Source: Actinomycetota bacterium (GTDB lineage Bacteria > Actinomycetota > Geothermincolia > Geothermincolales > RBG-13-55-18). Taken from it: 64,000 bases of DNA. Below, piece after piece: positions 1-11,292 of the stretch (position 1 is its first letter; each line of letters begins with the position of its first letter). The stretch spans positions 332,735 to 396,734 of the forward strand of contig JBFLWJ010000001.1 in NCBI GenBank assembly GCA_040757835.1, read 5' to 3'. The notes below the pieces were generated by a model. That model ran no database searches. It was not told the DNA's origin and saw only the letters and a list, made by a program, of their open reading frames with translations. A program made the position numbers and the translations under genes.

Positions 1-35
1 GGCGCCGGATCCATGGAGAAACGGGCTCTCCGTTT

Positions 36-164
36 GGGGGTCTTGTTTCTTGCATTCGTACGGCCCGGATCGGAGTAGCAGCCATTTATGGAATGCAACA
101 AACAAGAAGCCTGACCCGGGTCGAGTTAACGGCCTCTGGTGGAACGCAACAAACAAGAAGACCC
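36..164. repeat. Inverted/direct repeat cluster at the 3' end of the PBP gene
   Basis: Three related copies are visible. One lies at 38-57 (GGGTCTTGTTTCTTGCATTC). Two lie in the opposite orientation at 91-117 and 142-164, and share the core GCAACAAACAAGAAG. Copy 3 abuts the stop codon of the minus-strand PBP gene (complement of 164-166). Pairing copy 1 with copy 2 or 3 would give a long imperfect hairpin, so it could act as a REP-like element or a 3' stabiliser or terminator. No transposase is adjacent within the window. Confidence 0.6.
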
Positions 165-2593
165 TAGGGAGAACTGCCGACGGTGATGATGATCTGGGAT
201 CCCGGCGCGGCCGTGGCTCCCGCCCCCGGGAACTGGCTGATGACTATCCCTACCTGCGACGCATCCGCCGGGCTGTAGACCACCTTGTACGAGAACCCGG
301 CCGCGGTGATGGTCTCCTTGGCGGCGGTCTCGCTCATTCCCACCACGCCGGGCACGCTGGATTGCGGTGAGGAACCCTGGCTCACGGTGATGGATACCGA
401 CGACCCGGTGACCACGGAGGTCCCAGCGAGGGGTGACTGGGTGATCACTATCCCCCTGGCCACCACGCTCGAATAGGCATAGTTCACCGAAGGGTTCAGC
501 CCTGCTCCGCGGATAGCGGCCACGGCGCCCGCCTCGGTCATGCCCGCGACCCCCGGCACGGTGACCCGCTGCGTCTGGGTGTTGTGGATGGTGCAGGGAT
601 CCGTGGGTTCCTCGCCGCGCCGGTAGGACCTGGTCTCGGTGTGGGGGCAGAAGGGGGTGGCCTTCATACCGCTATCGGTGCATACGGTCACCGAGACCCA
701 CTCCGACTCATCCTCATCCTCGCCCCCGAACTCCGCCTCGGGGAAGTCGGTGGGGGCCACGTCGGCCAGGGCCTTTTCAGCGAACTTCCTCCAGATCTGG
801 GCGGGGAAGGTGCCGCCATAGACGGTGATGCCGTGCACGCTGCGCATGGACACCCGGCCCTGGGGATAGCCGACCCACACGGCAGCGGAGAGGTCGGGGG
901 TATAGCCGCAGAACCAGGCGTCGGCGTAGTCGTCGGTGGTGCCGGTCTTGCCCGCCTGCGGGCGGTCGATGCGGGCGGCACGGCCCGTACCGTATCTCAC
1001 CGCGTCCTGGAGGATGGAGTTGACCACGGCGGCCACGTCCTCGCGTACCACGCGCTTTCCCTTGGGATTGTTCTCGAAGATGACGTTGCCTTCCGCATCC
1101 GTCACCTTGTTCACGCAGATGGGCGGGACGTAGGTGCCGTTGTTGGCCAGGGTGCCGAAGGCGCTCGCCATCTCCAGCGGATTTACCTCACAGGTGCCCA
1201 GGGCTATGGAAGGATAGGGCGGGACGGTGGACGTGATGCCCATGGCCTGGGCCATCTGGGCCACCCGCTGCGGCCCCACGTCCCTGATGATGCGGGCATA
1301 GACCACGTTCACCGAGCGCACGGTGGCGGTATAGACGTTGATGGTGCCGTAGCTCGACCCCTCGGCGTTTCCCACTTTCCACTTGGTGCCGTCTGGAAAC
1401 TCGAGGGTGGTGGGGGAGGAATCGTAGGACTTGTAGGGGGAGATGCCATTGCTGATGGCGGTGGTGAGCACGAAGGGCTTGAAGGCGGAACCGGGCTGCC
1501 GGCCCCCCTGGGCCGCGATGTTGTACTGCTGGTCGCTGTAGTCCTTGCCTCCCACCATGGCCTTTATCTCGCCCGTGCGGGGGTCTACGGCGCAGATGGC
1601 CGCGCTGGGGTCGCCCGGCTGGTCGAGGGTATCGGCTATGGCCTCCTCGGCATATCTCTGCAGGTTAGGGTCGATGGTGGTGTAGACGCGCAGGCCGCCG
1701 CGGAAGATGATGTCGTCAGGGGAGAGGTCGCCGAACTTTGCCCGCAGGTCGGGGTCGGCGGCGAAGACGTTATAGAGGTATTTCTTCACGTACTCCACGA
1801 AATATGGGGCGATGGGGCTGGGGGCTTCCTCCGCCACCGGCTGCACGACCACCTCCCTGGCCTTGGCCTCCGCGCATTGGGACGCGGTTATATAACCCAG
1901 CTCCTCCATCTTGTCCAGGACCACGTTGCGCCGCTCCTTTGCGGCCTCGATGTTTAGATAAGGCGAGTAGTAGTTGGGGATCCTGATAACAGCGGCCAGC
2001 AACGCCGCCTCCTCGAGCGTCAGATCCGAGGGTGGCTTGCCGAAGAAGGTCTGGGAGGCCGTCTTGACGCCGTAACACCCCTGGCCGAAATAGACCTCGT
2101 TCAAGTACATCTCGAGGATCTTGTCCTTGGAGTAGCGCCGCTCCAGCTGGTTCGCCAACCGCGCCTCTTCGATCTTCCGCCAGTAGGTCCTCTCCCGCCC
2201 CGCCAGGGCGATGTCGACGTATTGCTGGGTGATGGTGGAAGCGCCCTGCACCACCTTGCCCTGCACCACGTTGGTCCAGAAGGCACGGGCGATGGCCTCC
2301 CAGTCAACGCCGCCGTGCTGGTAGAAACGTTCGTCCTCGATGGCGATGACGGCGTTCTCGAGGGCGGGGCAGATCTGGTCCAGGGTCACGTTCTCGCGGT
2401 TCTGCTCCCCGTGCAGCTCGGTGATGATCGTGCCGTCGGCTGCGATGATCTTGGAGGTCTGGGCCATTTGGTGGTTCTCGAGGTCCTCCAGGCGGGGGAG
2501 TCCCATGCCGGTGTAGAACCAGAAGAAGAAGCCGCCCGCAAGTAGTGCAAGGCATAGCACGAAGACCATGGCTATGCGCAAGAATATCCGCAT
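164..2593 (-). CDS. Bifunctional class A penicillin-binding protein with two PASTA domains
   Basis: This enzyme polymerises and cross-links peptidoglycan outside the membrane. The 809-residue protein has an N-terminal membrane anchor (about residues 7-27). A GT51 transglycosylase domain follows, with the motif EDERFYQHGG at 86-95, where Glu86 is the expected catalytic residue. The transpeptidase domain has SAFK (Ser369, Lys372), SVN (427-429) and KTGT (549-552). Two C-terminal PASTA repeats (about 680-809) each start VPGV. PASTA domains on a PBP1-type enzyme are typical of Actinobacteria and Firmicutes, where they are thought to contact muropeptides. The gene is divergent from tyrS. The ATG start is preceded by a GGGGTG-like site. 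All catalytic motifs are intact. Confidence 0.95.
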   Translation of the reverse strand: MRIFLRIAMVFVLCLALLAGGFFFWFYTGMGLPRLEDLENHQMAQTSKIIAADGTIITELHGEQNRENVTLDQICPALENAVIAIEDERFYQHGGVDWEAIARAFWTNVVQGKVVQGASTITQQYVDIALAGRERTYWRKIEEARLANQLERRYSKDKILEMYLNEVYFGQGCYGVKTASQTFFGKPPSDLTLEEAALLAAVIRIPNYYSPYLNIEAAKERRNVVLDKMEELGYITASQCAEAKAREVVVQPVAEEAPSPIAPYFVEYVKKYLYNVFAADPDLRAKFGDLSPDDIIFRGGLRVYTTIDPNLQRYAEEAIADTLDQPGDPSAAICAVDPRTGEIKAMVGGKDYSDQQYNIAAQGGRQPGSAFKPFVLTTAISNGISPYKSYDSSPTTLEFPDGTKWKVGNAEGSSYGTINVYTATVRSVNVVYARIIRDVGPQRVAQMAQAMGITSTVPPYPSIALGTCEVNPLEMASAFGTLANNGTYVPPICVNKVTDAEGNVIFENNPKGKRVVREDVAAVVNSILQDAVRYGTGRAARIDRPQAGKTGTTDDYADAWFCGYTPDLSAAVWVGYPQGRVSMRSVHGITVYGGTFPAQIWRKFAEKALADVAPTDFPEAEFGGEDEDESEWVSVTVCTDSGMKATPFCPHTETRSYRRGEEPTDPCTIHNTQTQRVTVPGVAGMTEAGAVAAIRGAGLNPSVNYAYSSVVARGIVITQSPLAGTSVVTGSSVSITVSQGSSPQSSVPGVVGMSETAAKETITAAGFSYKVVYSPADASQVGIVISQFPGAGATAAPGSQIIITVGSSP

Positions 2594-2861
2594 CGAACAC
2601 CCCGAACAACTATGTCGGACTTCCGCTTCCTGCTAAGATTTTACTCTTCGTTTGACATCCTCGGAAGGACGTTTTGTTCCCTTTAACCTGGAACTTCCTT
2701 CGCCGCCCGGCGTCCTTTTCCTCTTGCGGCCGGGATTGTCGGAGTCGCGTGAAGTCCCGCAAGGCATGCATGATCGCCTCGGCTCGATCTCCAGCTCCCG
2801 CTCCCTTTACCACTCGCGCGTGCTTGAAGTATCCTTGTCTCGACGTGAAGGGAGACATCGC

Positions 2862-4097
2862 ATGGCCCTGGTCAAGGATCCAGAGCATCATATGAAGGTC
2901 ATCCTCTCGGGGACGGCGCAATGCCTGCCCGAGGGAGACCTCGCGTCAAAGGTGAAGAGGGCCATCGCTGAAGACCGCCCCTTGAGGGTCAAGCTCGGGG
3001 TGGACCCCACCCGCCCCGACTTGCACCTGGGCCACGCCGTCCCCCTGCGCAAGCTGCGGCAGTTCCAGGACCTGGGCCATACGGCCATCCTGCTCATCGG
3101 GGACTTCACCGCCCTTGTCGGCGACCCGTCGGCGCGTGACGTGACCCGGCCCCAGCTGGCGGTGGAGGAGGTCAAGGCCAACGCGCGCACCTACGCGGAG
3201 CAGGCGTTCCGCATCCTGGATAGGGAAAAGACGGTCCTCGACTACAACAGCCGCTGGCTGGCGCCCATAAACTTCGAGGAGCTGTTGCGCCTCACCGCGC
3301 ACTTCACCGTGGCCCGGCTGCTGGAGCGGGACGACTTCTCCCAGCGCTACGCGGAGAACGTCTCCATCGGCCTGCACGAGTTTCTCTACCCGGTGATGCA
3401 GGCCTACGACTCTGTGGCCCTGGAGGCGGATGTGGAGATCGGCGGAACCGACCAGATATTCAACCTCCTGGCAGGGCGGGAGCTGCAGCGGGTGCTGGGG
3501 CAGGAACCCCAGAGCGTGCTCACCCTGCCCATCCTGGTGGGCCTCGACGGGGTGAAGAAGATGTCCAAGAGCCTGGGAAACTACGTGGGCCTTACCGATC
3601 CGCCCGAGGAGATGTTCGGAAAGCTCATGTCCCTTGCCGACGAGCTCATGCCCGACTACTTCAGGCTCACCACGGCCCTGGGGCCCGACGAGGTGGACGC
3701 CATCCTGCGCGAGCTGGAGGCGGATACCCTGCACCCGGCCACGGCCAAGAGGCGCCTGGCGGCGGAGGTGGTCGGCCTCTACTGGGGCGAGCCGGCGGCG
3801 CGCGAGGCAGAGCAGGCCTTCGACCGCGTGCACGTGGAGAGGGAGCAGCCGCAGGACATCCCGGAGGTGGCCATCGGCCCCGGCGAGTTCAAGCAGGGGA
3901 GGATATGGCTACCGCGGCTCCTGGTCCTCGCCGGCCTGGCCTCTTCCACCAGCGAGGGCAGGCGCCTCGTCTCCCAGGGGGGCGTGAAGTTGGGGGATGT
4001 GGTGGTGGAGGATGCGGACTTAATGTTGAGCGCGAAGGAGCTTGACGGATCGGTTATCCAGAAGGGCAAGCGCCATTTTCGCAGGATAAGGGCTTGA
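2862..4097 (+). CDS. tyrS: Tyrosyl-tRNA synthetase
   Basis: Charges tRNA-Tyr with tyrosine in the cytoplasm. I place the start at the ATG at 2862, behind GAAGGGAG, giving 411 residues; the frame is open upstream but without family similarity. The class I signature appears as HLGH (residues 55-58) and KMSKS lies near residue 240. A C-terminal S4 RNA-binding domain (RLLVLAGLASSTSEGRRLV) follows. The sequence around GVDPTRPDLHLGH and the GDPSARD stretch look like the TyrZ/TyrS2 branch. No T-box (TGGNACCGCG) is visible in the 268 bp upstream, although T-boxes often control this gene in other Gram-positives. A TTGACA lies at 2652-2657 without a convincing -10. The rRNA operon follows immediately, an arrangement also known for mycobacterial rrnB. 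Confidence 0.95.
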   Translation: MALVKDPEHHMKVILSGTAQCLPEGDLASKVKRAIAEDRPLRVKLGVDPTRPDLHLGHAVPLRKLRQFQDLGHTAILLIGDFTALVGDPSARDVTRPQLAVEEVKANARTYAEQAFRILDREKTVLDYNSRWLAPINFEELLRLTAHFTVARLLERDDFSQRYAENVSIGLHEFLYPVMQAYDSVALEADVEIGGTDQIFNLLAGRELQRVLGQEPQSVLTLPILVGLDGVKKMSKSLGNYVGLTDPPEEMFGKLMSLADELMPDYFRLTTALGPDEVDAILRELEADTLHPATAKRRLAAEVVGLYWGEPAAREAEQAFDRVHVEREQPQDIPEVAIGPGEFKQGRIWLPRLLVLAGLASSTSEGRRLVSQGGVKLGDVVVEDADLMLSAKELDGSVIQKGKRHFRRIRA

Positions 4098-4116
4098 GGG
4101 GCGCAAAAAACCCCGT

Positions 4117-4145
4117 TTGACATGGCATTTTTCGAGTGTTATCAT
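4117..4145 (+). promoter_or_regulatory. Strong sigma-70-type promoter upstream of the rRNA operon (P1)
   Basis: The -35 TTGACA (4117-4122) and -10 TATCAT (4140-4145) are 17 bp apart, 20 bp after tyrS. Transcription should begin near 4152. A terminator-like hairpin lies about 100 nt downstream, so P1 transcripts may be attenuated. Confidence 0.75.
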
Positions 4146-4240
4146 GAAGTTTGCGGCAGAGCCGCCGGGTTTTATCCCGATTGATAAAGGAGGCGGTATT
4201 CCGGATACTTAGGGATTGTTGGGGGGTCTTAAGTCTGGGT

Positions 4241-4264
4241 GCCGCTGGAAGAGCGGCCTTTTTG
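4241..4264 (+). terminator. Intrinsic terminator or attenuator in the rRNA leader
   Basis: GCCGCT and AGCGGC (4241-4246 and 4251-4256) form a stem with a 5-nt loop, followed by CTTTTTT. It lies between promoters P1 and P2. It could end tyrS readthrough, attenuate P1, or define a free RNA of about 110 nt starting near 4152. Which of these is true cannot be told from sequence alone. Confidence 0.65.
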
Positions 4265-4275
4265 ATGCCGCTTCA

Positions 4276-4304
4276 TTGACAGGCTATAACATGGGTGCTA
4301 CCTT
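4276..4304 (+). promoter_or_regulatory. Second rRNA operon promoter (P2)
   Basis: TTGACA (4276-4281) sits 17 bp before a weaker -10, TACCTT (4299-4304). It lies after the leader terminator and before the 16S processing stem, so its transcripts would not meet that terminator. Confidence 0.55.
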
Positions 4305-4338
4305 GTAGCATTGTGTAATTCGGTGCTCGTACCGTGTT

Positions 4339-4357
4339 CCTTGAAAACTAAACAGCG
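4339..4357 (+). other. 5' strand of the 16S precursor processing stem
   Basis: These 19 nt (CCTTGAAAACTAAACAGCG) are complementary, with a single G-G mismatch, to 6079-6097 beyond the 3' end of 16S. Such stems are RNase III substrates that bring the ends of pre-16S RNA together. Confidence 0.8.
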
Positions 4358-4480
4358 TAACAGAGAGAGAAAATGAGCTCCAATCAATTCCGTCCGTATC
4401 CACCGCAAGGTGGGACACGGTCAGTATGGAGCCTGGATACACACTTCAAAAGCATGTAAGTCCGCAAGGACTGCATTTTC

Positions 4481-6028
<1,548 letters not shown>

Positions 6029-6034
6029 GGGAAA

Positions 6035-6053
6035 CGCCGTATTGACTACGGCG
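6035..6053 (+). other. Hairpin just after 16S
   Basis: CGCCGTA (6035-6041) and TACGGCG (6047-6053) form a perfect 7-bp stem with loop TTGAC directly after the 16S 3' end. No T-run follows, so it is more likely a processing element than a terminator. Confidence 0.5.
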
Positions 6054-6078
6054 AACCAAGTATCCTTCTCTCGACGTG

Positions 6079-6097
6079 CGCTGTTTAGTTTTGAAGG
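6079..6097 (+). other. 3' strand of the 16S precursor processing stem
   Basis: Pairs with 4339-4357 over 19 positions with one G-G mismatch. The rest of the 16S-23S spacer up to 6363 contains no tRNA; neither Ile nor Ala tRNA, common in bacterial spacers, is present. Confidence 0.8.
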
Positions 6098-6363
6098 AAT
6101 GGGTTCATGGGCGCCGAATTATTTATGTGCGGAAATGGGTTGGTGGCCGGTGCGATCGCGGACCCGGGGGGCAACCCGATCCGGACGATACCGGTCATGC
6201 GGCGTGAAACTCGATAAAAGGAGAGTTAGAAGCGCCGCGATGTGGTAAAAATATAGTGTTAAGGACCTCGACTGCGGGGAATTCGTTGGCACGGTGACCG
6301 AAGACGACGGTTGGTCGGTAAGATCACGATTCGATCCAGTTTGAACTGGGAAGAAAGGAGCCT
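6098..6363. other. Spacer stretch between 16S and the intergenic protein gene
   Basis: No gene or tRNA was recognised in this stretch. An AT-rich patch with TATAGT near 6252-6257 could be the -10 of a promoter for the 6364 gene, but no good -35 is visible. The ribosome binding site GAAAGGAG of the next gene is at its end. Confidence 0.4.
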
Positions 6364-6876
6364 ATGATGGTACAGCAACCGCCAGGACCCCCTCCGGGAG
6401 GAATGCAGCCGCCCCCTCCGCCGCCGGGACAGCCTCCGCAGGCACCTGCGGGTCCCCCCAAGGTGCAGCTGGACACCTCCAACCTGCCGATAGCAGATAT
6501 CATCGTGGCGGGCGGCGCGCTCATCACCATGATATTCACGTTTCTTGCCTGGTACAAAGTCGAGGTATTCGGATTCGGTGGGGGAACCGGAAGGGGAAGC
6601 TATCAAAACTGGCCCATGATCATCTATATCTTCCTCTTGATATTCGCGGGATTCTTTATAATCAATGCCATGGCTAACTTCATCGATATCAACCTTCCTC
6701 TTGGAATGATCTACATGGTCTGGTCAATTGTAGGGACTTTCTTCACCCTGCTGGCCATCGTCATCCGTCCAGGGGACTGGGAGTTCGTGAAGATGAACTG
6801 GATAGTATGGATACTGGCCATTGTCTTTTCCCTGGCGCCCATAGCCGGTGCCTTCATCAAGATGAAGGAAAGCTGA
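6364..6876 (+). CDS. Proline-rich four-helix membrane protein encoded in the 16S-23S spacer
   Basis: I do not recognise the family. The 170-residue protein starts with a Pro/Gly/Gln-rich cytoplasmic-looking tail (residues 1-37). Four hydrophobic segments follow (about 42-64, 80-104, 110-134 and 143-164), with a tryptophan-containing loop after the first (FLAWYKVEVFGFGGG). It has a strong ribosome binding site, AAGAAAGGAG, 5 nt before ATGATG, so it looks genuinely translated. Protein genes are rare inside bacterial rRNA spacers. It would be co-transcribed with 16S unless it has its own promoter. The four-helix layout with W after helix 1 resembles the C-terminal part of the 25583-26650 protein; that link is only an impression. 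Confidence 0.85.
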   Translation: MMVQQPPGPPPGGMQPPPPPPGQPPQAPAGPPKVQLDTSNLPIADIIVAGGALITMIFTFLAWYKVEVFGFGGGTGRGSYQNWPMIIYIFLLIFAGFFIINAMANFIDINLPLGMIYMVWSIVGTFFTLLAIVIRPGDWEFVKMNWIVWILAIVFSLAPIAGAFIKMKES

Positions 6877-6921
6877 GCGACGGAAAGGTCAAAAAAGCAC
6901 GAAAAGGTCGTGGAATAGCTA

Positions 6922-6949
6922 TTGACCGCGGGCTTATAATTATTATAGG
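6922..6949 (+). promoter_or_regulatory. Candidate promoter for 23S-5S inside the spacer
   Basis: TTGACC (6922-6927) is followed after 16 bp by TATAGG (6944-6949), in an AT-rich stretch (TATAATTATTATAGG). It lies between the spacer protein gene and the 23S processing stem, so 23S and 5S could be transcribed independently of 16S. Confidence 0.55.
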
Positions 6950-6961
6950 ATGTCTTTTTGG

Positions 6962-6980
6962 GCGCACCATTATGGTGCGC
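6962..6980 (+). other. Perfect hairpin in the 23S leader
   Basis: GCGCACCAT (6962-6970) and ATGGTGCGC (6972-6980) form a perfect palindrome, followed by only TCTT. It may be a weak terminator for the spacer gene or a leader element of the 23S transcript. Confidence 0.5.
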
Positions 6981-6995
6981 TCTTAGCTCGGAATC

Positions 6996-7015
6996 GTACC
7001 TTGAAAACTGCACAG
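6996..7015 (+). other. 5' strand of the 23S precursor processing stem
   Basis: Complementary over 20 positions, with one G-G mismatch, to 11081-11100 beyond the 23S 3' end. The sequence (CCTTGAAAACT core) is closely related to the 16S stem at 4339, including the position of the mismatch. Confidence 0.8.
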
Positions 7016-7267
7016 TGATCGAAGAGGTTGTTTTAACCAAGCTACTAAGAGCATACGGTGGATGCCTAGGTGCCAGGAGCCGATGAAGGACGTGGCAGGC
7101 TGCGATAAGCTTCGGGGAGCCGCCTAACAGGCTTTGATCCGGAGATCTCCGAATGGGGGAACCTGCTGGTGGTAATGCGCCAGCACCCACGCCTGAACAC
7201 ATAGGGCGTGAGGAGGCAAGCGGGGGAACTGAAACATCTAAGTACCCCGAGGAAAAGAAAGCAACCG

Positions 7268-7311
<44 letters not shown>

Positions 7312-7576
7312 TGGCGGATGTGATAGCCCGCGAGCGTTGTCCGTCAGGGGTTGAAGGACCTTCCAGGTGTCGTTGCGGAGGCACCGGGGAGTTACAAAAT
7401 CCATTTCTAGTCGAGGGATTCTGGAAAGATCCGCCACAGAGGGTAACAGCCCCGTAGGCGAAAGGAATGGATCTCCCGGAGGGTATCCTGAGTACGGCGG
7501 GACCGGGGAAATCCCGTCGGAATCTGCGGGCACCACCCCGCAAGGCTAAATACTCCCTGGCGACCGATAGTGAACC

Positions 7577-7607
<31 letters not shown>

Positions 7608-7613
7608 GGGAGG

Positions 7614-7648
<35 letters not shown>

Positions 7649-8817
7649 ACCGTCAGAGCGGCTACGGGCCGTGATGGCGTGCTTTTTGTAGAATGAGCCG
7701 GCGAGTTACCGGTACGCAGCGAGGTTAAGGGATAGTCCCGGAGCCGAAGCGAAAGCGAGTCTTAACAGGGCGAATTCAGTTGCGTGCCGTAAACCCGAAG
7801 CCGAGTGATCTACCCATGGGCAGGTTGAAGCGAGGGTAAGACCTCGTGGAGGACCGAACCCACTTCGGTTAAAAACGGAGGGGATGACCTGTGGGTAGGG
7901 GTGAAAGGCCAATCAAACTCGGAGATAGCTGGTTCTCCCCGAAATAGCTTTAGGGTTAGCCTCGGGTGTTCAGCCATGGTGGTAGAGCACTGATTGGACT
8001 AGGGGCCTTCACCGGTTACCAAACCCAGTCAAACTCCGAATGCCATGGCTCCAGAACCCGGGAGTCAGACTGTGGGGGATAAGCTCCATGGTCGAGAGGG
8101 AAACAGCCCAGACCGCCAGCTAAGGTCCCTAATTCGGGCTAAGTGGGAAAGGATGTGAAATTGCCCAGACAACCAGGATGTTGGCTTAGAAGCAGCCACC
8201 ATTGAAAGAGTGCGTAATAGCTCACTGGTCAAGTGGTTTCGCGCCGATAATGTAGCGGGGCTCAAGCCCGATACCGAAGCTGCGGCATTGTGCCTTCGGG
8301 CATGATGGGTAGGGGAGCATTCCCTGGGGGGCGAAGTCGACCCGTAAGGGTTTCCCGTATGGGATTCATCGATGGACCGCAGGGAAGAGAGAATGCCGGT
8401 ATGAGTAGCGAAAGACGGGTGAGAAACCCGTCCGCCGAATGCCCAAGGGTTCCTGGGGAAGGTTAATCCACCCAGGGTTAGTCGGGACCTAAGGCGAGGC
8501 CGAGAGGCGTAGTCGATGGACAACCGGTTTATATTCCGGTACCACCAGTCAGTGCTTGACCGATTGGGGGGACGCGGAAGGATAAGCGAACCGCGGCGCT
8601 GGTCGACCGCGGGTAAGCGTGTAGGGCGCTGCCGAGTCAAATGCTTGGCGGCACACAAGCCTGAGGCGCGATGCCGACCCGCTTTTAGGGGAAGTCGCCG
8701 AATCCATGCCGCCGAGAAAAGCCCCTAGGGAGCTGTCTGGTGCCCGTACCCCAAACCGACACAGGTGGGCGAGTAGAGAATACTAAGGCGATCGAGATAA
8801 CCCTCGTTAAGGAACTC

Positions 8818-8851
<34 letters not shown>

Positions 8852-9047
8852 ACCCCGTTAGCGTGATGGGATCCGCTCCCTAAGCGTGAGGGGGTCGCAG
8901 TGAACAGGCCCAAGCGACTGTTTACTAAAAACACAGGTCTCTGCAAAGTCGTAAGACGACGTATAGGGGCTGACGCCTGCCCGGTGCCGGAAGGTTAAGG
9001 GGAAGGGTTAGCGGTCGGTTTCGGCCGGCACGCGAAGCTTTGAACCT

Positions 9048-9859
<812 letters not shown>

Positions 9860-9867
9860 CCTAAGGT

Positions 9868-10096
9868 GACTATCGTTGCCCCCGTCATCGGTGACGGTGA
9901 CGGTGCAGCCGGCTATATGCTGGAACACCCGAGTATCTCCAGGTACTCGCCTCCAACGGGGAGGCAGTGACAATCCTTGGAGTGCGGACAATCAGCAGGG
10001 AAGTCCTAGTGACCCCTCAGAGACTACACGCCGGCCATCTTCCCCTGGGAAGATGAAGATATAGTCCACGCCCCATGGCGACATGGGGAACACGTG
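9868..10096 (+). mobile_element. Group I intron 2 in 23S rRNA (position L1931), no ORF
   Basis: A 229-nt insertion lies between CCTAAGGT (9860-9867) and AGCGAAATTCC (10097 on), again after U and ending in G. Core motifs: P/Q GTGCGGACAATCAGCAGG (9982-9999), identical to intron 1; R CTCAGAGACTACACG (10016-10030); S GAAGATATAGTCC (10055-10067). It also shares GGCTATATGCTGGAA and CCATGGCGACATGG with intron 1, so the two are clearly homologous. There is no room for a protein, so mobility would need an enzyme in trans. The P1 pairing is less obvious than in intron 1: GCC at 9878-9880 could pair with GGT of the exon. Confidence 0.9.
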
Positions 10097-10143
<47 letters not shown>

Positions 10144-10213
10144 CGACTTGGGCGCTGTCTCAACGAGGGACTCGGCGAAATTGCATTGCCCGTGAAGATG
10201 CGGGCTACCTGCA

Positions 10214-10247
<34 letters not shown>

Positions 10248-10396
10248 GCCTGATATTGGGCTTTGGTTCATCATGTGCAGGATAGGTGGGAGGCTTTGAA
10301 GCGAGGACGCCAGTCCTCGTGGAGCCATCCTTGGGATACCACTCTTGATGTGCTGGGGCTCTAACCGACAACCGTTATCCGGTTGCGGGACAGTGT

Positions 10397-10448
<52 letters not shown>

Positions 10449-10584
10449 CCAAAGGTTCCCTCAAGCTGGTCGGCAATCAGCTGTAGAGTGTAAGGGCAGA
10501 AGGGAGCTTGACTGCGAGACTCACAAGTCGAGCAGGTGCGAAAGCAGGGCCTAGTGATCCGGCGGCATTCATGTGGGAGAGCCG

Positions 10585-10639
<55 letters not shown>

Positions 10640-10640
10640 C

Positions 10641-10695
<55 letters not shown>

Positions 10696-10699
10696 GAGT

Positions 10700-10736
<37 letters not shown>

Positions 10737-10752
10737 TACGCGAGCTGGGTTT

Positions 10753-10785
<33 letters not shown>

Positions 10786-10901
10786 TGCAGGCGTAGGAGA
10801 ATTGAAGGGAGTTGCCCCTAGTACGAGAGGACCGGGGTGAACGGACCTCTGGTGTGCCAGTTGTTCCGCCAGGAGCACGGCTGGTTAGCCACGTTCGGAT
10901 C

Positions 10902-10934
<33 letters not shown>

Positions 10935-11080
10935 GGCCCTAAGATCAGTTCTCCCACCGGGAAACCGGGTAAGACCCCTTGTAGAACACAAGGTTGATAG
11001 GCCGGAAGTGGAAGCGCGGTAACGTGTGCAGCTGACCGGTACTAATAGGTCGAGGGCTTGGTCTTAAACCTCGGAGATTG

Positions 11081-11100
11081 CTGTGCAGTTTTGAAGGTAC
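11081..11100 (+). other. 3' strand of the 23S precursor processing stem
   Basis: CTGTGCAGTTTTGAAGGTAC pairs with 6996-7015 apart from one G-G mismatch. It lies between 23S and 5S, so 23S is excised independently of 5S. Confidence 0.8.
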
Positions 11101-11135
11101 GAGGAAGAGCTGCATCTTGAAAAGAGAATATAAAT

Positions 11136-11255
11136 GTTCTCGGTGGCCATGGCGGAGGTGTTCACCTGTATCCATTCCGAACACAGAAGTTAAGCCCTCC
11201 AGCGCCGATGGTACTGCTCGGGGGACCGTGTGGGAGAGTAGGTCGCTGCCGGAAC
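11136..11255 (+). rRNA. rrf: 5S ribosomal RNA
   Basis: About 120 nt. The ends GTTC..CGG and CCGGAAC pair, and the internal loop sequence CCGAACACAGAAGTTAAGC (11177-11195) is typical of bacterial 5S. GGGAGAGTAGGTCGCTGCC is near the 3' end. It is the last gene of the operon, followed at once by a terminator. Confidence 0.95.
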
Positions 11256-11260
11256 ACTAT

Positions 11261-11289
11261 TGAAAAGGGCCGCGAAAGCGGCCTTTTTC
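11261..11289 (+). terminator. Intrinsic terminator of the rRNA operon
   Basis: The stem AAAAGGGCCGC / GCGGCCTTTTT with a GAAA-type loop begins 6 nt after 5S and carries a T-run. Confidence 0.9.
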
Positions 11290-11292
11290 AAT

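Noticed and set aside
584..1957. Plus-strand open frame of 457 codons
   Set aside because: Antisense to the PBP gene; Gly/His/Val-rich low-complexity translation, no start signal.
2594..2861. T-box riboswitch upstream of tyrS
   Set aside because: No TGGNACCGCG-type sequence and no terminator hairpin in the 268-bp leader.
4180..4278. Leader-peptide frame of 32 codons starting at TTG 4180
   Set aside because: The SD-like AAAGGAGG lies after, not before, the TTG, and the frame runs through the terminator hairpin.
6098..6363. tRNA-Ile or tRNA-Ala in the 16S-23S spacer
   Set aside because: Searched for T-loop and acceptor-stem patterns by eye. GATTCGATCC near 6330 has no supporting stems.
8065..8658. 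Open frames inside 16S and 23S rRNA
   Set aside because: They lie in conserved rRNA exons. Only the intron ORF at 9185-9742 has a protein motif.
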